Positions 23,340 to 35,975 of a stretch of 64,000 nucleotides of DNA are shown piece by piece. Source of the DNA: Ceriagrion tenellum (lineage: Eukaryota; Arthropoda; Insecta; Odonata; Coenagrionidae); NCBI GenBank assembly GCA_963169105.1, contig OY720633.1, forward strand, positions 36,534,795-36,598,794, in the 5' to 3' direction. The notes under the pieces are model-generated. The model had not been told where the DNA came from, ran no database searches, and worked only from the letters and a program-made list of their open reading frames with translations. A program made the position numbers and the translations under genes. The first letter of the stretch is position 1. Each line of letters begins with the position of its first letter.

Positions 23340-23545
23340 AGGGCTAGAAGATGGAGGGCTTTTTTTAATAATCTCATACCATGAAACCGCTGTGAAGAAA
23401 ACTCCACTACGCAAAGGGTCTGAAAACGCATCTACTGGCGCATCTCCGCCTCCTTTAGATGCTCTCGGGAGACTTCTTTCGGATTCGAACCCGAAATTGT
23501 GGTTAAAAGACCGACGGTATACCCACAGGGATGATTCAATTCTAT
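23340..23545 (-). repeat. tRNA-Lys-like SINE relic
   Basis: On the minus strand, a perfect B box GGTTCGAATCC lies at 23491-23481. Just upstream is GTCGGTCTTTTAACC, resembling the anticodon arm of tRNA-Lys (UUU). Further upstream, GTGGGTATACC is a worn D-arm/A-box region. A GC-richer body follows to about 23340. The stems are too imperfect for a functional tRNA. The long plus-strand open frame over this region (23392-24030) is therefore largely antisense to a SINE. Confidence 0.55.
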
Positions 23546-25855
23546 ATCTCATCCTCAGCTATCCTCGTGCGTTGGTGGAATTCCTCCTCTTTCCCAAGAT
23601 TTCTTTCGTCAATCTTCGCTTTCAAGATCTCTCAAATTCTCAAGGTTTCTCATTTTCATCCCTTAACAATTATTCATTCAACATGAAGCCATATTTTACA
23701 TTCAACCCTAAGCTCAAATATCGAGTGCCTACAATCGATTTTTTTCTAGAGACTTTAATCATATCAACCTACGTATTAGCTAACGTAAGTAATGGTTATA
23801 CAAAGACGCAGAATTTCTTTTCTGCAAGCCCAACCATCGTGACATTATTTTTCTGGGTAACAACTATTGGTATTTTAACACTTTTACTTATGAAGTTCAT
23901 TACCCAGGAACTATTGTGTGTATTTTTTCAGACTGCAGGTCCTTTTTTTCGATGCTGCTTTTGGAAACAACCTATTTTTCTGATGCTAAGCTACTTTGAA
24001 ATTTGTCGTAACTTAAGCTTTCTGCCATAACTTTCAAAATAATAATTCTTCTCCTCCCCTTCCTTCCCTGGTACCAAAATCTTAAACCTCTGGTCAACAT
24101 TCATTTTCTCTCTTCAGTGATTGCGTTTCTGAACCTTAAGACGCCATTATACGTATTTGCCATTTGAGTTTAAATAGTTCTTTTCCAATGATATAGCTGT
24201 ATGTTTACAGCACGCTTCTCTCTTATTCATGAACACTTCCTTGCACAGTGAAGTTCTTCGCTTCGTGCTCATTATGCTAAAAATGTTTTTACCCATAAGA
24301 ATTCAAAATAGAACTAGCTCTCCCACCTGCTTTGAAGAGGTGTGATAGCCAAAAGCAATAAACCATGATCATTATAGACATATTCACGTGCAAGAGAAAC
24401 TTAAACGATGGGAATATTGACTAAATCCCAAAAATGATATCGAACAAGAGTTTAAAATTGAACGTGGTGATGTATTGCTCTGGGACATGGGTGTTAGAAA
24501 ATGGGGAATTGGATTTGTTGTGGTTGAGGGAATGTTCTCTTGCAGCAAGGAGGAAATACTTCATATCATACACCCAATCTCTTCTCACCAGAAATATATA
24601 TTTTTGGTGAGTTATGTGTGGTGTGAATGAGTTTTGAAATTAAAGAAATCTGCGTTGCATTTGTTTACAAAGTGCTTCATAAGTCACAAGGGATAGCCAT
24701 TTCTGAGGTGATTTAACCCTGTCGTCTCTCAGAAGATGCGCCCAGGTTGTAAGATGGTCCCCTATTGAACGTTATTTCCCAGTTTAAAGGACAGCATCTA
24801 TGTATGGGCATAAAACTGCGTGAATGTGTTTCTCACTTTCTTAGTGCTAATTCTCAATCTAATAGTACAATGCTCATGGCGTTGCAGCAATAACGGTAAC
24901 CTACGGTTGCCAATCACTTTTGGTGATGTGACCAAAATGATAGAATCTACATAAATGCATAGTTCTTGTGATCTAAGCTTTAGAATAAGTGCAACTCAGA
25001 CTTAATTACGTCAGAAATACTTATACTACTGGTAAGTATACTGATATCGCAGTATTCTACCGATCCAGTTTAAGTCGTAGATAGAAGCGTTACCATTTTG
25101 AAATAAAGTTTCGCTTCATAAATTTCACACTTTTTAAATTTCACCGACCTTGGTTTCAACATGCAACGCAATTATCCAAACCAACAATTTATTGCTACCA
25201 TAACATTCAATCATAAATAAGAAATTGTGAAATTTAAAAATGGATGTATTATTTTATTTAATTCAGGTCCTCAAAATAAATTCTAAAACATTTACCTGTC
25301 AATTACGACCTTTTATTCTAATATGCTAATTTCAATTGAGGACAAAACAAATAATATCGTTCAGTGAGTGGTAATTACACAGTGAATATAAAAACGAAAT
25401 GAATAAGTTTATTAAACATTCATATCAAAATCAAAATGAATTGATTCTCTGAGACAATAAAAACGACATGTTCAGCTAAGTGATTAGCGGAAATGACCAA
25501 GGCAGAGATGGCATCCCACATGACTAAAAAGGAAGGTGGAACATTATCCAATCGATCTTATAAAAATTCCGGGGAAAGAAGAGTCCTACCGAGTGGGAAG
25601 CTCGAGATGCATTAACTCACTGAGTGTGGAAGGAGGCGAAACTATGTGAACTCGGTATACATTGGTAAATATTTAAACTCGGTAAATATGTGTTGCAGAT
25701 AGGTATTACGATCAAACTGTCTTGTCAGAATTATTATCGCCGAATTCTTTTTTTTGTTACTTTTTTTCTAGACGTAATATTTCCTAGAATCCAACTGGAA
25801 GTTGACGTATCTTTACCGAGATAAGAAGGGTGGGTGTGGAAAGGTAATTAATGAA
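23546..25855. other. No feature seen
   Basis: About 2.3 kb of AT-rich DNA. The downstream half of a 212-codon plus-strand frame lies here (to 24030). It is rich in Phe, Leu and Ser from T-rich DNA and shows no domain, so I do not call it a gene. Confidence 0.5.
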
Positions 25856-25859
25856 TTAA

Positions 25860-26330
25860 TTGGGGTCCTGCCCCACGCTCCGTTGCTCTCCGCGGAGAAG
25901 GGGAAACCTCACGATGATGCCCCTTTTTCGCCTTATACTCTCCTCCTCCATGCTTATCCCCTTTTTCTCTTCATCTCCTTCATCGTCCCCTCGGACGTGG
26001 TTTCAGGGCTCTCCCTTCCCCCATGAGCAGCGCACTTTCCCCTTGGCCAACCTCCAGCCTCTTCCCCGTCCTCCCTTTCGGCCAACGCCGCCAAGTCCCC
26101 CGAAGCGCCCCTCCCCCCCAATCCCTGCAACTTCCCTTCCTCAACCTTAAGCTCCTATCGCAGTCGCTCTCCACCTCATCCCTCTCACTACCACCCCCTT
26201 CCTAAGCGAGGGTGCACCTGTTCACCGGCCCTTGATTCGCATCATTCCCCGCCATTGGGTTTCCAGACGTCCACTACGCCTCCTCCCACCCCCCTCTGAT
26301 TTAATGCATCCCAGGATTCCCACCCTGGAG
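25860..26330. promoter_or_regulatory. Pyrimidine-rich GC island
   Basis: The plus strand is strongly C/T-rich with CpGs at its start (CTCCGCGGAG near 25889) and CCCC runs through about 26310. Several overlapping low-complexity frames are open on both strands. It resembles the CT-rich tract beside the exon at 36 kb. The function is unknown; promoter-proximal or structural low-complexity DNA are both possible. Confidence 0.3.
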
Positions 26331-27112
26331 GGAGGTTCTTCATTTCCCGGGTTTTTTGATAAGATCAATTGGATATAAAGTCCATCATCCTTTTTTGAGG
26401 TAGGGGATGCCATCTCGACCCTGGTAAATGCTTCTCAGCAGCTTATTGTAGAGATCGTACAGTGTTTATCGTCGTAAGAATTCAATTCATTAAAATTCTC
26501 TCGAATAATGGTGCGTTCAATAAATTAATTTGCCCATACGAACTTTTCTCTATCTTTTGATCCATTTCTACGATGTTAACTCGTCGATCTTTTCCGGTAT
26601 AGTGATTTTCCGTCTGTACCATCCATTTGCTATGTTTGCATCTTTACTTCATTAGTTACATTTTATTTTTTGCTGAGTAGGTTTTAATGCGTGGCTTGTG
26701 TTCCAACGTGAATACATATGGAAGTACCAAATTACAGTGCAGAATTAACTTCCTTGACTATGAGGACTCTATATCCGTATGCCCGACAAATTGATTTTCT
26801 TTTTTTTTGTGGGAGTTTGTGGTCCTGGGTGATATCTTCCTCAGAAACTATTGATTTGCGGAGAAGTCTTCCAACCTTTAACTCAGAGGATCCACGGAGA
26901 ATACTTGAGATATTTGAGACCGATTTAAGGAACTGCATCATGAAAAAATTATTGCACTTGATTAAGATTCGAACCCCTTCTGGATCTCCATATTGGCGGT
27001 CAGATGAATCACATCAGTTTGGTATCTTATTTCAAGGAATACATCGGAAGAGGTTAACGCAACATATAGGCTCTACCCTTACATTTACGCTGAAAGATAC
27101 GCTGCGACGTTG
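26331..27112. other. No gene supported; one ATG-initiated frame of uncertain value
   Basis: A 133-codon plus-strand frame starts at ATG 26718 and ends at 27119. A 69-codon frame with ATG runs opposite it (26732-26941, minus). Neither shows a recognisable domain. The last part of the plus frame runs up to a SINE-like sequence at 27113, so it may be repeat-derived. Confidence 0.4.
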
Positions 27113-27320
27113 TTTTTAAGTAGCCGTAGTATTAAGAGGATACATCAAGTTTAGTTACCCGTCTCAAGGTCCCTCGCTCGAATTCTGGCGGCAGATTCTT
27201 GATGATATACCATTTATAACTAGGGTGACATGCGTAGAGTGTTTAAAACGAATCCGTTTGTCCGTTGGTTGGGACGTTAATCGCCTCGTCCAGGATGAGC
27301 TTGCCGTGATGCCGATCCTG
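27113..27320 (+). mobile_element. tRNA-derived SINE relic
   Basis: The A-box-like GTAGCCGTAGTATTAAGAG (about 27120-27138) and B-box-like CGCTCGAATTCTGGCGG (about 27175-27191) have SINE spacing. The body contains GTCCGTTGGTTGGGACGTTA (about 27260-27279). This resembles the GTCGGATGAGACGTTAAAC block of the SINE at 62104-62360, suggesting a shared conserved body domain. It is a single diverged copy, and the 3' end is not defined. Confidence 0.5.
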
Positions 27321-28110
27321 CTTTGCTTTTTTCGTTCCTTTTCTAAGGTTCTGCATTAATGTACATACTGCCATTCAATTTTCACTGATATTCTGATAAT
27401 ATGTAAGTGCTCCAAATGAAGAAGTAAGCAGAACACGATCTTCCGGTAATGGCACATTTTTACCCAAATGCCTCAATGTGGTGAAACTTAATCATATAAC
27501 GTAACCTCAGGACAAAAAAAATTGGAAAACTCCTGTGCTGCATTGAGCCCCAAAGATAACTTTTCTGACCCCAAGATCATAGAAATCTGAAAAAAAGTTT
27601 TTGACGAACTCCCCTGTCGGCTCCATCTCCAAGCTTAATGTGATACGCTGCGTATCTCTCCAACATTCTTCCACTCCCAAAAAATCTTTCTATTGTCAAC
27701 TTATTCACCTTTATTCAGAAAGAATAAAACCACTCCAATTTCCGGTCGCCTTCCCAACTGGCCTTCAAACCGATAAAATGCTAATTACTGTCCTCTGCTG
27801 ATTCTCTCAAAGACGACAAACAAGGCATGTCCTCCCAATATCACACCCTCCCTTTATTACCGATTCTTCCTTCCCACTCCCAGTCAACAAACTCATCACC
27901 CTTATTGATACGACCAATCTAAGAGTGTCGGAAGAGAAAACCCACCCGGGGTGAGGCGACAGCTTTTCGTAAGAAAGACTCACTCCTCAAGACCAAAGTC
28001 GCCGTCCTCTCCTAAACTGAGACGTGTCGTAAAACCTTTGCCGTCCTCCCGTCTGCTTTGCCTTTACGCATCGAGTGTGTCGCTCGAGCGTGACTAGAAA
28101 CGTGCGTGAG
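27321..28110. other. Noncoding; CpG-bearing patch in second half
   Basis: 27321-27900 is AT-rich with nothing recognised. About 27925-28110 is CpG-richer (for example GTCGCTCGAGCGTG near 28079), a small island like the others. No supported exon. Confidence 0.4.
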
Positions 28111-30715
28111 GAGACGCCACCCTGCTGGGGAATTTTATGCTTCGCCCGCGGATAAATAATTCACGACGAGGGTTCATGCTAGAGAGTAACTTCAAAATAT
28201 CTGGAAAAACGAACGACGGGAGAGACGAAATACTCCAACTTTCAGTAACTTTCACTTTTACTCATCGTCTTGAGCCTATCTTCCTCCGTCCTCTTTCCTG
28301 TTTCCCTGGTCTCTCTGTCTATGCACACTGCCTTCAACTGCTCTAGGCAGGCAGCTTTCTGCGTCCAGAAAAGACTATAACCATTAGATGCCTGATCTTC
28401 ATTCAATAATATTCTACTCTCAAACCTTTGACATTGTTAATCTCCTGTTGCAATGCATATTTTTTTAGATTTAGGTAAAGACTGAGTTTCTTCTCCCTTT
28501 GCGCAAGCTATTCTCGATCTTCACCAGCATCAGCTCATGGTATCTCGTCAAAAACATCGATTTTTTCTCCTCATGCTTCACATCCAGGAAGCTGGTGATC
28601 GCTTTCTGAATTAACTTTTTTAAAGAAGGTGGCAATTATTTCCTCATCTCAAAAAAATATGGTGAAAGTACTGGTAGAATAAAACTTTTTTTCGGTCGTT
28701 TCGGCAGAAAGTGTAATTCATCGGAAATTTATATCCTTACTTAATGCTACAAAATGATATTCCTTCTCTAAAAAAGATGAGTCTTCCCAGTAGACTGCAT
28801 TGGGTACATTTGGAATGGCGATCAAAATAATAGTGCCGAGGGATGATTTTTCTCTGCACAACCCCGTTGTATTTATCGTCAGCAAGTCACTCTGTTGAAG
28901 TTATGGCGGAGGCTTGCCCAGCAGCACTTCAGCTTGGATTTTCCCAAGGTTGAATTTAAAGACGCCATAACCATGTGTCTCTTGGCAGGAACAAGAATAC
29001 ACGGGGAAATGCGCAACGATTTGGATATGTCGGTTCCATCAAATTTCTGAGCACTTCATAAAAGAAGAGGACTCCTGGATGGTTCAGTAGGTCAATTTGT
29101 TTGTGAAAGTGGTTTGGTTGGTGAAATCGGAGTAAAAATTACGTATTGAGGGTTGAAATCTCTCAATCGGTCCAGCGGGTATTCTTTTCGCAATAAACTG
29201 AATTCGTGAAAAATAAATTTTGATTGTATATTGTTAATGCTATTCAAGAAAACAAAACAGATAGTAGTGAATACATATTTATAGTATCTAATTTTTTTTA
29301 ATCGTAGAAAAAGATAGAGCTCACCCACAGTCTTTAAACGGCATCGATATATGTAGTCATATCTCGATACACTTTGAATTCAATTAACATAAAAATATCA
29401 AGTCCACTTTGCCCAGTATCCTCCTACCAAATATGATTTTATTACATCTGGAAAAGTATTGACGGTGACAGCAATCTGACCATACGCCTCGAAACTAGTA
29501 AAGTGACCGTTGAGTAGGTACGTGGTTAACGCTGCACGTATTTTCGTGTCTATCCTTCTCATTTACATACTTTTTCTTATCTCACTTGCAATAGCCTTCA
29601 CCTCCCACCCACTCCTGACTACATATGCCGCATATTGTCACTTGTTCTTACTTGACGCTGGCATTTGTAGATTTATAGAAAGTTCACCCAAACCGTGGAC
29701 TTGCACTAAGTTGCTATGGATAAAACAATGTTACCTTAGAGAATTTATTATGTTCAGTTTACCCAACCTCGAATATGAAGAAAAGCATTTTGTTTGAATA
29801 TTTCGTCCCATGCACAATGAACAGCATGGGATCAAGTGGATACTCATTTTGAAACAATGGCAATTATCACAATGAGTATTTTTCTTTTAGCGATCAAAGT
29901 TTCAGTATCTCAACGTTTCATAATCTACGATAAGAATATACTTTTTGATACTCAAACTTTTATTTTATCAACCAGAATTAAGCCATAATTTCACGTTGAA
30001 ATCGGAAAAGTTTAGTTTTAGATGATTTCCTTCACTCCGATCATCTCCCGCTTTCGGTTGGGTGCATCGGGTAAAAAGCCAGGGCGGAAAGGTTTGTGAC
30101 TGAGTTACATACACATGGAGGGTGATAAGCTTCGGAACCAGAATGCCAAAGCCGACGCATGGGGCGGCCTGCTACCTGCCTCCTGCAGCTTGGTTGAATG
30201 ATTGAGTGGGAGGCAGCCGTGTAGTCCGGGGTTTTGGTCTTCGAAGGGCTCGCTTTTAGATAGTGAGCTGGAGGGATGGATTTTTAAAGAGACGGATGGA
30301 AGAGAGCGGCTGGATAGGGTATTAGACCGAACCCGTTCTTTGCCGTTTAGACGTCTGGCTTATGGACTTCAGCTCACCGTGAACCCCCTTGCTCCATTGG
30401 TCAGGAGATTTATTGGCTCATGAGCAATGATAAGGTCGTGGATTAAAGCGCTTCCTCGTTTAAGTCGATTTTAGCTGCTTCGGGTAATCGTGGTTACGAG
30501 CCGTTTAAGACTGAGACCCGTGTAGAAGTGGATCAGGATACAAAACCTCAATGCAATATGTTGCTCGTCCTTCCATTCGTTTTCAGCCATCAAACTAATG
30601 GATTTCTGTCAGGGTTGAAATGAAAGCAACTTTTATGACCCTAGGATTTGAATATGTAGAAATAAGTGTAGGCAAGATTCAAAAGTTGAAGGTTTCACTT
30701 GGTGGAAGGTCCACT
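28111..30715. other. No gene supported; GC-richer patch at about 30040-30540
   Basis: Mostly AT-rich. Within 30040-30540 the sequence is GC-richer, with an 8-bp inverted pair CTGCCTCC/GGAGGCAG (about 30177 and 30208). A 73-codon plus frame there has no domain. Confidence 0.4.
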
Positions 30716-30880
30716 GTAGTAAACCAAACTTTGTGTCTTTCACAGATAAACTATTATGAGTACAACCGATTTCGGTAGGTACACCCTATGCCCTAAGTGT
30801 ACCTGATGATGTCGTAATGGCCGAAACTGGTTGTACTCATAATAATAAATCTGTGGAAGACATAAAGTTTGGTTTACTAC
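30716..30880. mobile_element. 165-bp foldback (inverted-repeat) element
   Basis: Termini are GTAGTAAACCAAACTTT on the left and its reverse complement on the right. The arms continue through TTATGAGTACAACC and TTTCGG with a few mismatches. The right arm has about 17 extra bases that the left arm lacks. The centre is GGTACAC (30778-30784) and GTGTACC (30798-30804) around a 12-base loop. Flanking bases give no clear target-site duplication. The right arm contains CTGATGA (30803-30809) and CGAAAC (30822-30827), spaced like hammerhead core boxes. Termini plus near-complete self-complementarity fit a small non-autonomous foldback element. Confidence 0.8.
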
Positions 30881-32495
30881 AATAGTGTTTGCAACTCTGA
30901 TTTAATAGTTTCAATGGATGCAGGCTAGTTTTTCAAATGGGTTATACTTTAGTTGATATGAGTACATGAGATTTTGGGTAACGCATCAATTTAATCAAGA
31001 AAATACGCACATAATTGAGCTCGCTCGAATGTACGATCTAAATTAATTTCTAGAACACATGTGATAAAACTTTCCGCGTTAAATATTTTCTAACTTAAAA
31101 CTACTATGGCCTCACTACATCTTTAAATGGAGGTCATATGAAATAAGAATTCGTGAAGACAAGCTGGATTAACCGTTTTATCTTATCCGTGGGTAAACCC
31201 TAAGCAGTCTTGAATTTAAAAGGCGTGATTTTTAAAATCAAGGATCGATATTCATTAAAGCTATATACCCTTACTTTAATCTCGGAAATGAGTGATGATT
31301 TTATGCCAAAGTTTCGTTTTTGATTCTGATAAGACTTCATTTCCATCTTAGCAAGGTTTAACAATTTACATTATTTTCCAATACTATTAGTATTTCTTCA
31401 ACCTGTCAAATTTAGTTTTTATTATTGTGGAATATTTCGTACAACGCTCATTTTATCACAATTTTTATGCTTGCTCTTATGTTCTCTATTTTTTCCGTTC
31501 GGAAATATGCCGCATGACTTAGAGAAACATGACCTTTCACAAATGGGTCGGTACCAACTCATCGCACTGAACCTCTTTCTTTCGAGATGTCACTCAACTT
31601 CATCAGTTAATGTGGTAATGGGAAGAAGCCAGATACCCACCGTATAGCTCTCGATCCAATCGTGTCGCTGATTTTTTGCGCGTCACAATCAATGTACCTT
31701 CCGTTTTAATGACTGATCGATAGCTTGTTCCAATGGATGTCCGAGCTCTAATTGGACGTACAGATGTCCCCCGCTACATCATCCTTTAATGCGCAATCGT
31801 GAGTAGGCCAGATAGAGTAGAGGTAATGCTCTCAATAAAAGTTAATTATGTTATCAATTTGGATCATCTATCAGCATCTATACTTTAAAAATTCCTCCAA
31901 GCTAGGCTATTTTTGTGGACAATTGGTGATTTTATACGATTAAATGGAGTTCAGATGTTTCAGAAAACCTGTATTCACAATTAGCTCAGAAAATGAAGGC
32001 ATTAAAAAGTTCATTTGAAAGTGCATGCGGTCATATCTGAAGATATATCGGCAACTGTATTTATGATCAATAACTGAAAAAACTATGGGGATAAATCGAA
32101 TATTGGAACTATGTAACGTTGTTGATATTTTTATTTACCAGAAAAATTTTTTTTTACGAAAGAATTCATGAGGTACCTTAAAATTTTCATTTTGGTAACA
32201 GACTACTAGAGGTGATTTTCCATTAACATCCTTGTTCTTTACTCACGTATTCATCACGGATCACGTATTCAAATTATTATAAAAGAAGCTATATAATGTG
32301 ATTATATAGTTTTAAAATCAAACTAACAATCCTAGATAGGTATGCATCCATTTTGTTATTACTTTGATTTGACAGGAAAAAATGTCACAACGCAGAGCTA
32401 CGTGCTACCATTATTTACCAAACACCTTTCATTGCTTCAGCCGTCAACTCGTCGGAATTTCTATTCGATTTAATTTTAACCATATTGCTTATTAT
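30881..32495. other. No feature seen
   Basis: AT-rich DNA. A near-tandem CACGTATTCA duplication at about 32244 and 32262 is the only local repeat noted. Confidence 0.5.
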
Positions 32496-32497
32496 TT

Positions 32498-32994
32498 TTA
32501 TTCGTATTTCTTGCTCCAAAATTTGTACATAGCTCCAAGAGTCTCCGGGATATTTTCTGCTTTCCAGTCCTGGATCATCTTTTCACCAAAGACGCTTGGA
32601 TTGTAAACATCGCATTGTTGCCTAGTCCCACTTTCTCTGCCTCATTTACACGTTTTCTGGTAATATTTACATTCCTTTTCTAACATTCCTTGACGTTCCT
32701 CTTCTAGATCCAACATATTTTCTCGATTATTATCTGTAGTCATTTCGCAAATTCAATAGTATCCTCACGCAGTCTTTCCTTTCAATCTAGGTTCCACTTA
32801 AATTTCCGGAACAACTTCATGACCTGCCAAATAAGTTTTCCAATTGAATATATACTTGAGCTTGTAGAGATCTTCACACAGTTTTTTTTCCAACTATCAG
32901 CTTTCAGAATATTTCCTTGATGGCACATGTGCCGATTTGCTCTAATTTTCATATCTTTCTTATTGGTTACGTGGTACTTCTGGCCGATACTCAA
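32498..32994 (-). pseudogene. Decayed coding-like segment, family unknown
   Basis: The minus strand from ATG at 32743 reads 33 codons rich in Glu and Lys (including LDLEEERQGMLEKECKYYQK). One in-frame TGA follows (32644-32642), then 47 more codons (including FGEKMIQDWKAENIPETLGA) to TAA at 32498. A separate frame at 32994-32782 upstream ends LREDTIEFAK if shifted past further breaks. The mixed, charged, non-repetitive composition looks more protein-like than the surrounding T-rich frames. I cannot name the family. It could be a processed pseudogene, exon debris or part of a mobile element. The internal stop and frame changes argue against a working gene. Confidence 0.3.
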
Positions 32995-35970
32995 TAATGC
33001 GTTATATGAATGGATTAGTATCGTTTACAGTCCGATTATCAAATTTTTTCCTATCTCATGCGTTATTTTTTTCTCGGCTCTGTACCTGATATGCATCCTT
33101 TTTCAAGGAATCGACCGGCAATCCCTGGATATGGCTGGGTTTCCACCTTTCCCTTCCGTGATTTCCGGTGCATTCTGCTATTAACCCATGTTAGGGATAT
33201 GCTCATTGTCAAGTTTCTATATAGAGACATTGCTGCTAATCCAATTTATTTGCTGTAAACGTGTGGTATTAAGCTCATGGATAACCAGGTGTCCTAAATT
33301 TCATGTAAGGATGTTTCTCCTAGCTCTTTTTCCGTTTATGTCTCGATAATATCTGTTGCTTCCTCCGAATTTCCTTCCCTTTTGAAATCAACATTCAGTT
33401 CAGTTTAGCTCAAAGATATCGCTTTTAAACATGCGTACCGCGTGCTATTCCAATATCACATAGAACTAATGGTGTTGTAAGGGTGTATCGGAGCCGAGCA
33501 GACTTTTTGCATTTAAGTTCGCAAAAATTAATACGAAATGTGCCTGTTTGGAACCGGCTTCTATTTTTTAACATTTTAATACTTTGGAAAAAATGGAAGA
33601 GAAGGAAAATACCATTTTCTTAGGTTAAAAGCGATGAACTCCCAAGTTTTTGCGGATGGGTGAGGATTCCTCTACGCGTCCGACGCATTTTCACAGTCCG
33701 TCGGATCCTTGATGCTCTGCTGTCGCATCACATCGTCCATCGCCACGAACATCCATCGTCATAGGTATGAGAGATTCACGAGATAATCGATACGATTAAT
33801 CAATGACAAACGGCAGTTATTTGTCATTTGCAGCGTTTCATGGAGGAAAACGGCATGTGCTTGCGTGAGCATATTTGTGCTTGCTCTTGACTCACATTGT
33901 GGAAACTAAAATTCACTCACGCGTATGCTACAGCACACAACGATTTCTCGATCGGTTTCCGGAAAATACTGCCGTATTTGATCACCTATAAATTTAACTG
34001 AACCATAAACGTCGCAGTTGGTAAACTTAACGCGAAAAATCATGTGGAAAAATAGTTTACTTTTTTGGGACAAGAAATCCCATCTAAACCTGGAATTGTG
34101 TTTGTAGGTCACTTTGGTTTTTCTCCCTCATGAAAAATACGTGGTCCCAAGTTTTTTAGAAGTGCAGTTATAATGAGTGTAAAAACTTGTTGTAAATAAA
34201 ACTTCTTTAAAAGGCCCTGTCATAAATATTATTGTTGTTGTATCCTATAGTTCATCTTTCGGCTGCTGATTGTGCTGTATACTTCCAGTAATGCCATGTG
34301 CCGATGCCTGAGATTCAATATCCATTTTACATCGCTATGGCATGCCAACAAGTCTCAATGTGAGTTAAATTTATGCACCATTGCAAAATTTAAATAGTTT
34401 TGCAAGTTTAAAGGAAAGTTGAGGCAAAAGAGAAAACACCTTAACGTCAGTAATATAGGAGAAACTCCCTGTCTTACCTTTCCGCCGTCCTTTAAATCCA
34501 GGCGTGACTTTACTTATTCACTTATTCTTCTATTCTTTTCTCTCTTATTCACTACGGAATTCTCCAATACGGACAAACAGTCTTAAGAAGATAGTCCTTT
34601 CTCTTAGCTTAGGTGTTTGATTTATCCTGGTATCTATTTTTTCAGAATTTTAAATGTAATTTCTCTTCGTGCGACAAATTCGTAGCAAATTTCACGTTAT
34701 AATCAACTTAACTTATAACCTTTCTGCATTAATGCTATTCTGTCTAAGTTCAAAGGTACTTATATTTTCGATTATTATCAAACATTCCTTATTGGCGAAT
34801 GTGAAAATTACCCTCACGGCCATTGTATCGTAACAATATAGGTCGAGCTTCCGCGTATTTCTTGGTGGAAATCTGAAACAGCGAAGCAAAAGCTTTGAGA
34901 TTGTTTGAATTGTACCCTATCCAAAGTCCCTACCTTTGGGGTAATCAATCACGTGTGGTCCTCGCGGTATGAGTTTCTAGAAAAAAGCTGTAACCTTCTG
35001 AACTGCTATGAAGATCGACAGCCACTATCCGCTAAATTTACTCCCGGTTTTCCTCATAAGGGTTTCTTGCAACGCCCACAAAACGTATACCCCTTGAGAA
35101 AATACTAAACTCGAACGTCGAAACTGACCGCAGTTTTTATAGAGATGTGATATCCCATCGCCAACATACTGGTCCCGTCTTTACCTTCTACGTATTAGGT
35201 TTAAGTATACAGTACAGACTCACACGGCTTCCTATTATATTATTATATATTAATTGAGGTTGGAACTCATCGCCAATCTACCACTATTGTAATATTTAGA
35301 CGACTCTTCAATTCCTAGGGGTAATATATTATACCGCGTAATATGAAACATAAATGTAATCTTGTATTTGTAAATGAAGCGTATTAAAGATGTTGTGTTT
35401 GAGTTACTATATTTCTGAAATCCATTCTCACACTTATCTCTCCAAACACACTTCACTCACACTTCACTAGGTCTATTCATAAAATTTTAATTTACTTAAT
35501 GCAGAGATATGTAGAATATGCATCAGAATAAAGAAAAAAAGCCAGTTTTTGCTGGCTCATGAATATAGTCAATTTTTCATCAAGATTTAATCCACTATTC
35601 CAGTACTATAGTTACATTTCCTCTTCTTTGATGTTATATGTTACTAAATGGATAAGCTTCCTCATAATGAAACTAAACCCCAGTATTCTTTCCACAGATT
35701 TGTATCAAAGTTTTGCCTTTGGTTTTGTTGCATGGCAACATCATCAGGTAATAACGGAAGGAGACTGGGTAGTACTAATATAAAAAATCCTAGTTTAAGT
35801 GAGTTATGTTTCATAATAATAATTACGTATAGATTAATTTTGTGGGTATACGCAATAAGCTGAGGTCAAGACAGCACTCCCAACCTCCAGTGAGTCTGCA
35901 TCACTTTTTATTTCCACTTGTAGCCGATTGCGTATAGTCCCAGTAGTGACATGTCTACCAAGAGACCGTA
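32995..35970. other. No feature seen
   Basis: About 3 kb of AT-rich DNA without a supported gene or repeat. On the minus strand it lies downstream of the exon at 35976-36460, so it may be intron. Confidence 0.45.
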
Positions 35971-35975
35971 CTCAC

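Noticed and set aside
23392..24030. 212-codon open frame on plus strand
   Set aside because: Starts at GTG, overlaps a tRNA-derived SINE in antisense, and the rest is Phe/Leu/Ser-rich translation of T-rich DNA without a domain.
26718..27119. 133-codon ATG frame on plus strand
   Set aside because: No recognisable motif, an ATG frame also exists on the opposite strand, and its end runs into a SINE-like sequence.
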